From CAZXPG01 sp964643145 (GTDB lineage Bacteria; Pseudomonadota; Alphaproteobacteria; Rickettsiales; Arcanibacteraceae), in NCBI GenBank assembly GCA_964643145.1, contig CAZXPG010000024.1:1-25969 (forward strand): a stretch of 25,969 nucleotides of DNA, in the 5' to 3' direction. The notes beneath the pieces are model-generated. The model worked only from the letters and a program-made list of their open reading frames with translations, did not search any database and was not told where the DNA came from. Numbering within the stretch: position 1 is the first letter of the stretch; every line of letters starts with the position of its first letter. Shown here piece after piece: positions 8,223-15,251 of the stretch. A program made the position numbers and the translations under genes.

Positions 8223-9484
8223 TATACCTTTTTAAAGATAAGGGACGCATTTGTCCCCCCAAACCCGAAAGAGTTGGAAAGCACTACGTCAACCTTACGC
8301 TCTTTCGCCCTGTGCGGCACTAGATCAATATCGCAGCTTTCCGATGGGTTATCAAGATTAAGGGTAGGTGGCACAATACCATCACGCATGGCAAGCAGGG
8401 AGAAAATCGCCTCCACACTTCCGGCTGCCCCCAGTAAATGCCCAATAGAAGATTTCGTTGAGGACATGGAAAGCTTATAAGCTGCATCACCAAACAGGCG
8501 TTTTACTGCGCCTAGTTCAATTTCATCACCCATTGGGGTAGATGTTCCATGAGCGTTAATATAATCAACAACATCGGGGTTCAGCCCAGCGCGCGCCAGT
8601 GCCGCTTTCATAGCGCGGAAACCGCCACGCCCTTCGGGATGTGGGGCAGTGATATGGTAGCCATCCCCCGTTAAGCCATAGCCGACCAGCTCACCATAGA
8701 TATGCGCGCCACGTTTTTTGGCATGTTCATATTCTTCCAGCACCACAATACCAGCCCCTTCCCCCATCACAAAACCGTCACGGCCCAGATCCCATGGGCG
8801 CGAGGCTTTTTCCGGTGTGTCATTATAGCCAGTGGATAAGGCACGTGCCGCAGCAAAACCAGCAAGCCCAATACGGGAAACAGCACATTCAGCACCACCA
8901 GCCACCATCACATTGGCATCACCAAGTTGGATAAGCCTTGCGGCATCGCCAATAGCATGGGCACCGGTAGAACAAGCAGTAACTACGGAATGGTTAGGGC
9001 CTTTAAAGCCATATTTAATGGAAAGATTGCCAGATACCAGGTTAATTAGGCAGGCAGGAATAAAGAAAGGGCTGAGTTTTCGTGGGCCACGCGCTGGATC
9101 ATTCACTAAAATAGAGGCTGCTTCAATCGCCGGTAACCCACCAATGCCAGAACCAATCATCACACCCGTCTGGTCTTGGTCTTCTTCGCTTTCAGGTTTC
9201 CAGCCAGAGTCTTCAATGGCCATGATTGCTGCAACCATGCCATAGATGATGAACGTATCCATCTTCTTTTGTTCTTTTCCAGATACATACTGGCCGGGGT
9301 CAAACCCATCTGGCTGCTCAGCCGTTGGCACCATGCCTGCAATTTTGGCAGGAAGATCGGAGACATCAAAACGGTCAATCTGGCGGATACCGGATTTACC
9401 TGCAAGCAGGTTATTCCATGTTGCTTCAACCCCTGAACCTAGTGGGGTCACAAGCCCCAACCCTGTTACGACTACACGCCTCAT
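8222..9484 (-). CDS. fabF: 3-oxoacyl-ACP synthase II (KAS II)
   Basis: A 420-residue condensing enzyme that extends acyl-ACP with malonyl-ACP in the type II fatty-acid pathway. It has the thiolase-fold start RRVVVTGLGLVTPLG, the nucleophile in TACSTGAHAIG (C171), HGTSTPMGD and SSIGHLLGAAGSVE with the two catalytic histidines, and SNSFGFGGTNASL at the end. I chose the ATG at 9484, which gives the usual MRRVVVTG start with GGTGAG just upstream; a GTG at 9496 would add four residues. It follows acpP after 97 bases that contain a terminator-like hairpin, and overlaps mltG by one base. Confidence 0.96.
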   Translation of the reverse strand: MRRVVVTGLGLVTPLGSGVEATWNNLLAGKSGIRQIDRFDVSDLPAKIAGMVPTAEQPDGFDPGQYVSGKEQKKMDTFIIYGMVAAIMAIEDSGWKPESEEDQDQTGVMIGSGIGGLPAIEAASILVNDPARGPRKLSPFFIPACLINLVSGNLSIKYGFKGPNHSVVTACSTGAHAIGDAARLIQLGDANVMVAGGAECAVSRIGLAGFAAARALSTGYNDTPEKASRPWDLGRDGFVMGEGAGIVVLEEYEHAKKRGAHIYGELVGYGLTGDGYHITAPHPEGRGGFRAMKAALARAGLNPDVVDYINAHGTSTPMGDEIELGAVKRLFGDAAYKLSMSSTKSSIGHLLGAAGSVEAIFSLLAMRDGIVPPTLNLDNPSESCDIDLVPHRAKERKVDVVLSNSFGFGGTNASLIFKKV

Positions 9485-9530
9485 GATACTCACCACATCA
9501 ATAATTCGATAATTGTATTTAGAAAAAGTA

Positions 9531-9562
9531 CAGGAAGCAGAGTGCTTTACTCTTGCTTCCTG
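9531..9562 (-). terminator. Terminator-like hairpin between acpP and fabF
   Basis: On the minus-strand transcript a 9-bp stem (9554-9562 with 9531-9539) continues, after one bulged base, into a 4-bp stem (549-552 with 540-543 of the same block) closing a 5-base loop. It is followed by TACTTTTTCT, a T-rich tail. This fits a partial rho-independent terminator or attenuator that would let the small, highly needed ACP be made in excess of fabF and the downstream genes. Confidence 0.6.
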
Positions 9563-9581
9563 CTTTCTTAAAGCTTAGAGC

Positions 9582-9815
9582 TTACGCATTTGCTTGGATA
9601 AATGCAATCGCGTCAGATAATTTGGTAATTTTTTCAGCGGCTTCGTCAGGAATTTCGCAACCAAATTCTTCTTCAAATGCCATTACCAATTCCACCTGGT
9701 CGAGGCTATCAGCACCCAGATCATCAACAAAACTGGCATCCGCTGTTACCTTTGCTTCATCTACATCTAGATGCTCGGCAACAATTTTGCGTACACGTGC
9801 TTCAATATCACTCAT
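9582..9815 (-). CDS. acpP: Acyl carrier protein
   Basis: A 77-residue acidic protein with the DSLDQVELVMAFEEEF motif; S37 is the phosphopantetheine attachment site. It carries growing acyl chains between Fab enzymes, and also donates to lipid A and phospholipid synthesis. Length is exactly typical. A clear SD (AAGGA, about 7 bases upstream) precedes the ATG. It lies between fabG and fabF as in most bacteria. A possible own promoter lies in the 84-bp gap upstream, and a terminator-like hairpin follows, so it may be made at a higher level than its neighbours. Confidence 0.97.
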   Translation of the reverse strand: MSDIEARVRKIVAEHLDVDEAKVTADASFVDDLGADSLDQVELVMAFEEEFGCEIPDEAAEKITKLSDAIAFIQANA

Positions 9816-9841
9816 GGTCTTTTCCTTAATTATTGTTAAAA

Positions 9842-9873
9842 AATACTAATTGAAAATTACAGGTGTAAACCTG
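9842..9873 (-). promoter_or_regulatory. Possible internal promoter or weak hairpin upstream of acpP
   Basis: On the minus strand TTTACA (9869-9864) and AGTATT (9847-9842) are 16 bases apart, a possible -35/-10 pair giving acpP its own transcript. The same stretch holds a 5-bp hairpin (CAGGT at 9860-9864 with ACCTG at 9869-9873) followed by TAATTTT, which could instead be a weak terminator after fabG. I cannot choose between the two readings. Confidence 0.28.
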
Positions 9874-9899
9874 CCACTTTAAGCTTAGAAACTATTGGG

Positions 9900-10637
9900 T
9901 TATACCATCAACATACCACCGTTGATATGAAGGGTCTGACCATTCACATACCCAGCTTCCTGGCTTGCTAAATAGGCAACGCCGCAAGCTATATCTTCTG
10001 GTTTCCCTAAATTACCGTTAGGAATCGTTTTTATCAACTTTTCTTTTTGGTCTTCTTTAAGTACATCCGTCATCGGTGTCTCAATAAAACCGGGAGCGAT
10101 ACAGTTAATGGTAATCCCTCGGGAAGCAACTTCCGCCGCAAGCGATTTTGACATCCCTATCATCCCGGCTTTAGATGCTGCATAGTTAGCCTGGCCGGGG
10201 TTGCCGGTTACAGCAACGATAGAGGTAATGTTAATAATGCGGCCCCATTTATTCTTCATCATGCTTTTTATGGCTGCACGGTTCAAAATAAACGTAGAAG
10301 TAAGGTTAACCGAAAGAATATCCTCAAAATCGTCTGTTTTCATACGAAGTGCCAACGTGTCACGCGTGATTCCAGCGTTACATACCAGAATATCCACATG
10401 CCCCACCTGCTTTTCAGCTTCAGCAAACAACACGGCAGCCGATTCTTTATCAGATAGGTTACATACCAGATAATGTGCTCTTTCTCCCAAATTACCCACC
10501 AGCTCTTGCAGCACATGCGCACGCGTTCCCGTCAAGATAACGGTAGCACCTTGTGCATGAAGTGTTGCTGCAATTGCTCTACCAATGCCACCGGAAGCTC
10601 CCGTAATTAGTGCTATTTTTCCTGAAAGATCAAACAT
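9900..10637 (-). CDS. fabG: 3-oxoacyl-ACP reductase
   Basis: A 245-residue short-chain dehydrogenase that reduces 3-oxoacyl-ACP with NADPH in fatty-acid elongation. It has the cofactor motif TGASGGIGRA, NAGITRD, the catalytic Ser in NITSIVAVTGNPGQ and the Y152-x3-K156 pair in NYAASKAG, with the C-terminal GQTLHINGGM of FabG. I chose the ATG at 10637 (protein begins MFDLSGKIALITG): it has AGGG close upstream, gives the usual family length, and lies about 38 bases after the transcription start predicted from the promoter at 10682-10710. An ATG at 10670 would add 11 residues but would sit almost on that start site. First gene of the envelope operon. Confidence 0.94.
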   Translation of the reverse strand: MFDLSGKIALITGASGGIGRAIAATLHAQGATVILTGTRAHVLQELVGNLGERAHYLVCNLSDKESAAVLFAEAEKQVGHVDILVCNAGITRDTLALRMKTDDFEDILSVNLTSTFILNRAAIKSMMKNKWGRIINITSIVAVTGNPGQANYAASKAGMIGMSKSLAAEVASRGITINCIAPGFIETPMTDVLKEDQKEKLIKTIPNGNLGKPEDIACGVAYLASQEAGYVNGQTLHINGGMLMV

Positions 10638-10681
10638 GTAACCCTGCAAATCCAAGTTAACTTTATTCAAACACCTAGCAG

Positions 10682-10710
10682 GAATTATCGGGAATCTGCT
10701 GTATTGTCAA
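10682..10710 (-). promoter_or_regulatory. Sigma70-type promoter of the fabG-acpP-fabF-mltG-GT-dxs operon
   Basis: On the minus strand, a perfect -35 box TTGACA (10710-10705) and a good -10 box TAATTC (10687-10682) are separated by exactly 17 bases. Transcription would start near 10675, about 38 bases before the fabG ATG at 10637. This is the strongest promoter-like sequence I see in the window. Confidence 0.7.
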
Positions 10711-10833
10711 TAAATTTTAATCTTGAAGCGTCATTAATCATGGTGTTGCTGCGGATAAAAAAAGTTTGATAACAGAGGAAAACTCCTCCATTATGTTGCC
10801 ATTGTTAATGATGGTATTCATGAGTTTAGTTTT

Positions 10834-12741
10834 ATGGGGATTGTTTCCACACCACCTAAAAAAATCATTCTGGTGCTTGGAATGCACCGCAGTGGCACCT
10901 CTGCCCTCACACGGGTTATCAGCCTGAGAGGCATTGGCCTGCCTGACAATTTGATGCCACCGGTAGAGGGGGTGAACGCCGCCGGTTTCTGGGAATCCGA
11001 TGACATAGTGGCACTGCATGAACGGGTGCTGGCTGCTGCTGGGCTTTCGTGGCAATCACAACAGGCTTTTCCCTCGGGCTGGTTGCAAAGTGAAAAAATC
11101 CAGCCTTTTAGGGAAGAATTAAAAGCCTTGCTGAGCACGAACCTGGAGCAGCATGATACCCTGGTGATTAAAGACCCACGCACCTCCCGTATGGTGCCCT
11201 TATGGAAACAGGCCGCTAGCTCCCTAGGAGTTGAACTTTATTTTGTTATCGCTATTCGCAACCCATTGGAAGTTGCCGCATCGCTTAAAGCACGCTCTGG
11301 TTTTGCCTATCAGCCTGAAGGTTTATCTTACGCTCACTCATTTCAGCTTTGGTTGCGCTATTTCCTGGAGGCGGAAGAGGCAACACGCTCCGACAGGCGG
11401 GTGTTTGTCTCCTATGAGCAACTTATGCAGAACTGGGAAACGGTGGTAGCACGCATAGAGGCAGTGCTTCAATTTCCTTTTCCTTGTCACAGTGAAGAAT
11501 CAACTGCCGAAATCCGCCAGTTTATTTCAGAAGGGCACCGTCACCACAGCATTGATTCCCATGCACTCGCACAAGAACCAGAAGCTACTGATACGATCAA
11601 AGAAATTTACCATGCCGCTTGCCTGCTTACAGAAGGAAAAAAAGTGGATCACCGGTTATTTGATGAAGCTAGAGAAGGGAAAAAACTGCGCCGTAGCCGT
11701 AATCCGTTCCCTTTGTTGAAACAGTCGCTTTATTACGCCTTGCTAGCACTAGTCCAGCCGTTACCAGAACGCATCTACCGCCCTATCCGACATAGGCTGG
11801 CAGCAAAAGACACGCCACCCCTGAATATTCCCACACCACGGGAATATAACCTACTTGCCCATTATTTGCGCTCTGGCGAACAGGAAGCCACTTCACCACA
11901 CCCGCTCTTTGACCGTGCCTATTATGTTCAGCACGCTAAAGCGTCAGTCATGCCAGGGCTAGACCCCTTCCTGCATTTTCTGCTGAGTGGTGCTACGGGT
12001 GCACATAACCCGCATCCGCTATTTGATACGGCCTATTATATGTCGCAGGCTGGCATTTCAGGTGAAAGTGGAAACCCGCTGTTGCATTTTCTGGCGCAGA
12101 CACGCCCAGCCAATCCGCATCCACTATTTGATATGGAATATTATCTAGCGCAAAGCCCGGATATTGACCCTGCCACCACCAATCCGCTGGTGCATTTTGT
12201 GCTACATGGTGCCAGTGAAGGCCGCAACCCGCATCCGCTATTTGATATGAATTATTATCTGGCTGAGAACCAAGATGTTGCTAGTCATAATGTCAACCCG
12301 CTGGTGCATTTTGTGCTGCATGGTGCCAGTGAAGGCCGCAACCCGCATCCGTTATTTGATATGGGCTATTATCTCTTTGATAATCGTGAGCTGGTAATGA
12401 GTGGCCAGAATCCGGTGATCCATTTTCTAGAACAAGGCTGGCGGCAGGGAAGAAGCCCCCACCTGCTGTTTGACATCACCTATTATCTGGAACATAACCC
12501 CGATGTGGCAACTGCCCAGCTTAACCCGCTGCTGCATTATATTACGCGTGGCGCACGCGAAGGAAGGATGCCTAACCGGCTGTTTGATAACCGCTATTAC
12601 TTCAAGCATAACCCAGACGTGGAACAGGCACATACCAACCCGCTCTCCCATTATATACGCTTTGGTGCCGATGAGGGTAGAAACCCGCATTTATTATTTA
12701 ATACAGCATTTTATAAAGAACAGTTAAAGCAAAAAATATAG
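10834..12741 (+). CDS. Sulfotransferase-type protein with C-terminal HPLFD/NPLxHF repeats
   Basis: A 635-residue two-part protein. The N-terminal part (to about residue 290) resembles the sulfotransferase family: P-loop-like 5'-PAPS motif LGMHRSGTSALTR (about 15-27), KDPRTSRM (about 113-120) and RNPLEVAASL (about 141-150). PAPS-dependent transfer of sulfate to a carbohydrate is the likely activity; the acceptor is unknown. From about residue 343 to the end there are eight copies of a roughly 37-residue repeat, each built on HPLFD-x2-YY-L...PDV...NPLxHF...GxxEGRxP. This repeat is known to me from polysaccharide-related glycosyltransferases of proteobacteria; its role there is not established. 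No signal peptide. No clear SD; this start is the best available, directly before the sulfotransferase motif. The next gene starts 6 bases after its stop and carries the same repeat. Confidence 0.8.
   Translation: MGIVSTPPKKIILVLGMHRSGTSALTRVISLRGIGLPDNLMPPVEGVNAAGFWESDDIVALHERVLAAAGLSWQSQQAFPSGWLQSEKIQPFREELKALLSTNLEQHDTLVIKDPRTSRMVPLWKQAASSLGVELYFVIAIRNPLEVAASLKARSGFAYQPEGLSYAHSFQLWLRYFLEAEEATRSDRRVFVSYEQLMQNWETVVARIEAVLQFPFPCHSEESTAEIRQFISEGHRHHSIDSHALAQEPEATDTIKEIYHAACLLTEGKKVDHRLFDEAREGKKLRRSRNPFPLLKQSLYYALLALVQPLPERIYRPIRHRLAAKDTPPLNIPTPREYNLLAHYLRSGEQEATSPHPLFDRAYYVQHAKASVMPGLDPFLHFLLSGATGAHNPHPLFDTAYYMSQAGISGESGNPLLHFLAQTRPANPHPLFDMEYYLAQSPDIDPATTNPLVHFVLHGASEGRNPHPLFDMNYYLAENQDVASHNVNPLVHFVLHGASEGRNPHPLFDMGYYLFDNRELVMSGQNPVIHFLEQGWRQGRSPHLLFDITYYLEHNPDVATAQLNPLLHYITRGAREGRMPNRLFDNRYYFKHNPDVEQAHTNPLSHYIRFGADEGRNPHLLFNTAFYKEQLKQKI
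11866..12741 (+). repeat. Coding tandem repeats (about 111-114 bp) in the sulfotransferase gene
   Basis: Eight units, marked by CAxCCGCTxTTTGA-like sequences encoding HPLFD. Units covering about 12181-12248 and 12295-12362 are nearly identical at DNA level, including third positions, with a 114-bp period, which points to recent duplication. Flanking units are conserved mainly at the protein level. Confidence 0.85.
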
Positions 12742-12747
12742 TTTTCT

Positions 12748-15234
12748 ATGGCAATTACCGTTTTCACTAGTATCACTGCCAACTATCTGCCCAAGGCAAG
12801 GGTACTGGCAGGTTCTGTTAAAAAATATCACCCGGAAATGCGGTTTGTGTTGCTGTTGGCAGAAACGGCTCCCCTCCCCTTCAGTGCGGATTTTTCTGAT
12901 TTTGACGCTGTCACTTTGCTTGATGATTTGGGAATAGCAGATCTTTCCTCCTGGTTGTTTAAACATTCCGTTGTGGAGCTGTGCACAGCAATCAAAGGCT
13001 TTTTTCTGGAACAATGTTTGCAGGATAAAAACTGCGAAGCGGTGTTCTATCTTGACCCAGATATTGCGGTATTTTCACCTCTCACCCCCCTGCTCGATGC
13101 CTTTACCCATGCCAGTATCCTGCTGACTCCACATCTATTAAAAGCTGAGGAAAAAGAAGAGGATATTATTGTTAATGAACTTTCTGCTTTAAAACATGGC
13201 GTCTATAACCTAGGCTTTTTAGGGGTGAAGAACACAGAAGAAGGTAGGCAGTTTGCTAGTTGGTGGCGGGAAAGGCTGGCAACATTCTGCTACGCCGATA
13301 TTGCCAACGGTATGTTTACCGACCAACGCTGGGTTGATCTTGCTCCGGCATTTTTTCCAGGCGTGGCTATTATACGCCATGAGGGCTGTAATGTTGCCAC
13401 CTGGAATTTGAGCACACGCTATGTTGAAGGAACTATAGAAAATGGTTTTACTATCAATGGTGAGCCATTGATATTCTATCATTTTTCTGGATTCGATAGC
13501 GGTTCACAACTGGGAATGCTACAGCGTTATGCCCATAGTATGCCCGCAGCTTTTCGCTTGCGCGACTGGTATATTGCCGCCTGTACAGAGCGAGAAACTG
13601 AAGTTGAAACACTCTCTTGGCGTTATAATTATTTCAGTGACGGCAGCGCAATCCTATCAGAACACCGTCAGTTTTACCGGGAGCATAAGGAACTAACCAG
13701 CCGCTTTCCTGATCCTTTTCGTGCAGGGGCTGGTAGTTTCCTTGACTGGTACAACCATTTTGCTGCGGATTATAGCGCATCGCCTTTGCCTGAATGTGGC
13801 GATAATCCGCTGGCACATTTCCTGAATAGTGGCTGGCGACAGGCACTTTCACCCCATCCGGCTTTTGACAGTGTTTTTTATCTGGAACGCTACCCAGATG
13901 TGAAAGCCCTGCATTCCAATCCGCTTTTTCATTATCAGCACACGGGCGGCAATGAACGACGTGACCCACATCCGCTATTTGATACGCGCTTTTACTGGCG
14001 GCGTTACCGTCTGGCTATTCTTGATAGTGGCCTGAATCCGCTCGAATATATGCTAACCCACTCGGAAGATGCACTTTCACTTACCTGCTATAATGCCGTG
14101 AAAGATGAAAACAAGGTGGCAGCATTACAAGCTAAACTCTCCCCGGATCGTCCGGTGATTCTGCTTATTAGCCATAACCAGGGCGGCGGAACCGAGAAGC
14201 ATGTTTATGACCTGGCCAGGAAGTTGAAAGATAAAGCCCACTTCCTGCTGCTTTATCCTATCACCGATACGATCGTACGCCTGGCTGATTTCCCTGGCAT
14301 GGCAGGAATAGACCTATTATTTGACCATAGCACCCAACTGGATAGGCTTGTTTTTCTGCTAAAAAGCTTGCATATCAGCCGCCTGCATATCCACCATATC
14401 ATGGGGAACGAACGCTATCTGCCTGCACTGATTGCTGCGCTGAAACTACCTTACGATATTACGCTGCATGATTATTTCTTTCTCTCTCCCCACCCGCATT
14501 TAACCAATGCAGATGGGCGTTTCAGCGGTGAGCCGGAACACTATCACGAATGGCAAGAGCAACATCTCCCACTGATTGTAGGTGCTAACCGTATTATCGC
14601 CCCATCTCATGATATTGCCGCCCGTCACCAGCGGTTTTTCCCTGATATAGACTGTATCATTGCCCCGCATCCCTCAGATGCTACTACGGCAATGCCACAA
14701 CCTTCAGCACCAGCACTCTGTGAGGATGAGCCTTTACGAATTGCTGTGCTTGGGCTTGTTTCACCGAATAAAGGCAGTGCGTTACTTGATAAAACCGCTA
14801 TGCTTGCCCATGATATGGGCGAAAATATCACGTTCCATCTGATTGGCACCACGCTTACTCCTCTTGAAAGCACCAAAAATCACAACCTCCATGTGCATGG
14901 TGCCTATGAGGAAGAGGCGCTACCCACACTGCTTCAGGCCCTGGAGCCGCATCTGGTCTGGTTCCCCGCCCTCTGCCCAGAAAGTTTTTCCTATACACTC
15001 AGTAGTGCCCTGGAAGCCGCCTTACCGGTGGCCGTCACCAATATTGGTGCTTTCCCCGAACGTGTGGCAGGCAGAGCGTGGAGCTGGATAATGCCGTGGG
15101 AGTCCACTGCCGGTGAATGGCTTCACTTCTTTATGATGGTGCGCAAGCAGCATTTCCTGCCAGAGCATCCCCCCCTGCCGCCTGAAGGAACGATCTATAC
15201 TGGCGATAGCAGCTTCTATGACACATGCTATTAA
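12748..15234 (+). CDS. Two-domain glycosyltransferase with central HPLFD/NPLxHF repeats
   Basis: An 828-residue protein with three parts. Residues 1 to about 290 start MAITVFTSITANYLPKARVL-like and carry FYLDPDIAVFSPL (about 98-110), a DxD-type metal motif of a nucleotide-diphospho-sugar transferase fold. About residues 350-440 hold two units of the HPLFD...NPLxHY repeat seen in the gene upstream. About residues 468-800 form a GT-B (GT4-like) domain beginning ILLISHNQGGGTEKHVYDLA, with LHDYFFLSPHP, LGLVSPNKG and CPESFSYTLSSALEAALPVAV. At the usual E-x7-E site the first Glu is present (E745) but the second position is Ser (S753). It lies 6 bases after the sulfotransferase gene, so the two are co-transcribed and probably act on the same surface glycan or glycoprotein. 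Substrates cannot be read from sequence. Confidence 0.82.
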   Translation: MAITVFTSITANYLPKARVLAGSVKKYHPEMRFVLLLAETAPLPFSADFSDFDAVTLLDDLGIADLSSWLFKHSVVELCTAIKGFFLEQCLQDKNCEAVFYLDPDIAVFSPLTPLLDAFTHASILLTPHLLKAEEKEEDIIVNELSALKHGVYNLGFLGVKNTEEGRQFASWWRERLATFCYADIANGMFTDQRWVDLAPAFFPGVAIIRHEGCNVATWNLSTRYVEGTIENGFTINGEPLIFYHFSGFDSGSQLGMLQRYAHSMPAAFRLRDWYIAACTERETEVETLSWRYNYFSDGSAILSEHRQFYREHKELTSRFPDPFRAGAGSFLDWYNHFAADYSASPLPECGDNPLAHFLNSGWRQALSPHPAFDSVFYLERYPDVKALHSNPLFHYQHTGGNERRDPHPLFDTRFYWRRYRLAILDSGLNPLEYMLTHSEDALSLTCYNAVKDENKVAALQAKLSPDRPVILLISHNQGGGTEKHVYDLARKLKDKAHFLLLYPITDTIVRLADFPGMAGIDLLFDHSTQLDRLVFLLKSLHISRLHIHHIMGNERYLPALIAALKLPYDITLHDYFFLSPHPHLTNADGRFSGEPEHYHEWQEQHLPLIVGANRIIAPSHDIAARHQRFFPDIDCIIAPHPSDATTAMPQPSAPALCEDEPLRIAVLGLVSPNKGSALLDKTAMLAHDMGENITFHLIGTTLTPLESTKNHNLHVHGAYEEEALPTLLQALEPHLVWFPALCPESFSYTLSSALEAALPVAVTNIGAFPERVAGRAWSWIMPWESTAGEWLHFFMMVRKQHFLPEHPPLPPEGTIYTGDSSFYDTCY
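13801..14070 (+). repeat. Coding repeats in the glycosyltransferase gene
   Basis: Two to three degenerate units (NPLAHF...HPAFD-x2-FYL..YPDV; NPLFHY...HPLFD-x2-FYW; NPLEYM) of the same protein repeat as in the gene upstream, placed between the two catalytic domains. DNA similarity to the upstream units is lower than their mutual similarity, so these are older. Confidence 0.75.
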
Positions 15235-15251
15235 CTTCAGTGCCTAAGCCT

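Noticed and set aside
10819..10836. ATG at 10820 as an alternative start of the sulfotransferase gene
   Set aside because: It is 14 bases upstream of 10834, hence out of frame.
10738..11183. Minus-strand open frames at the start of the sulfotransferase gene
   Set aside because: They run antisense to the P-loop region and their translations look like low-quality shadows; the gap itself is explained by the fabG promoter and leader.
14155..15234. Glycosyltransferase gene as a recent fusion artefact or frameshift
   Set aside because: The frame is open throughout and the repeat linker joins the two catalytic domains smoothly, so it is a genuine multidomain protein.
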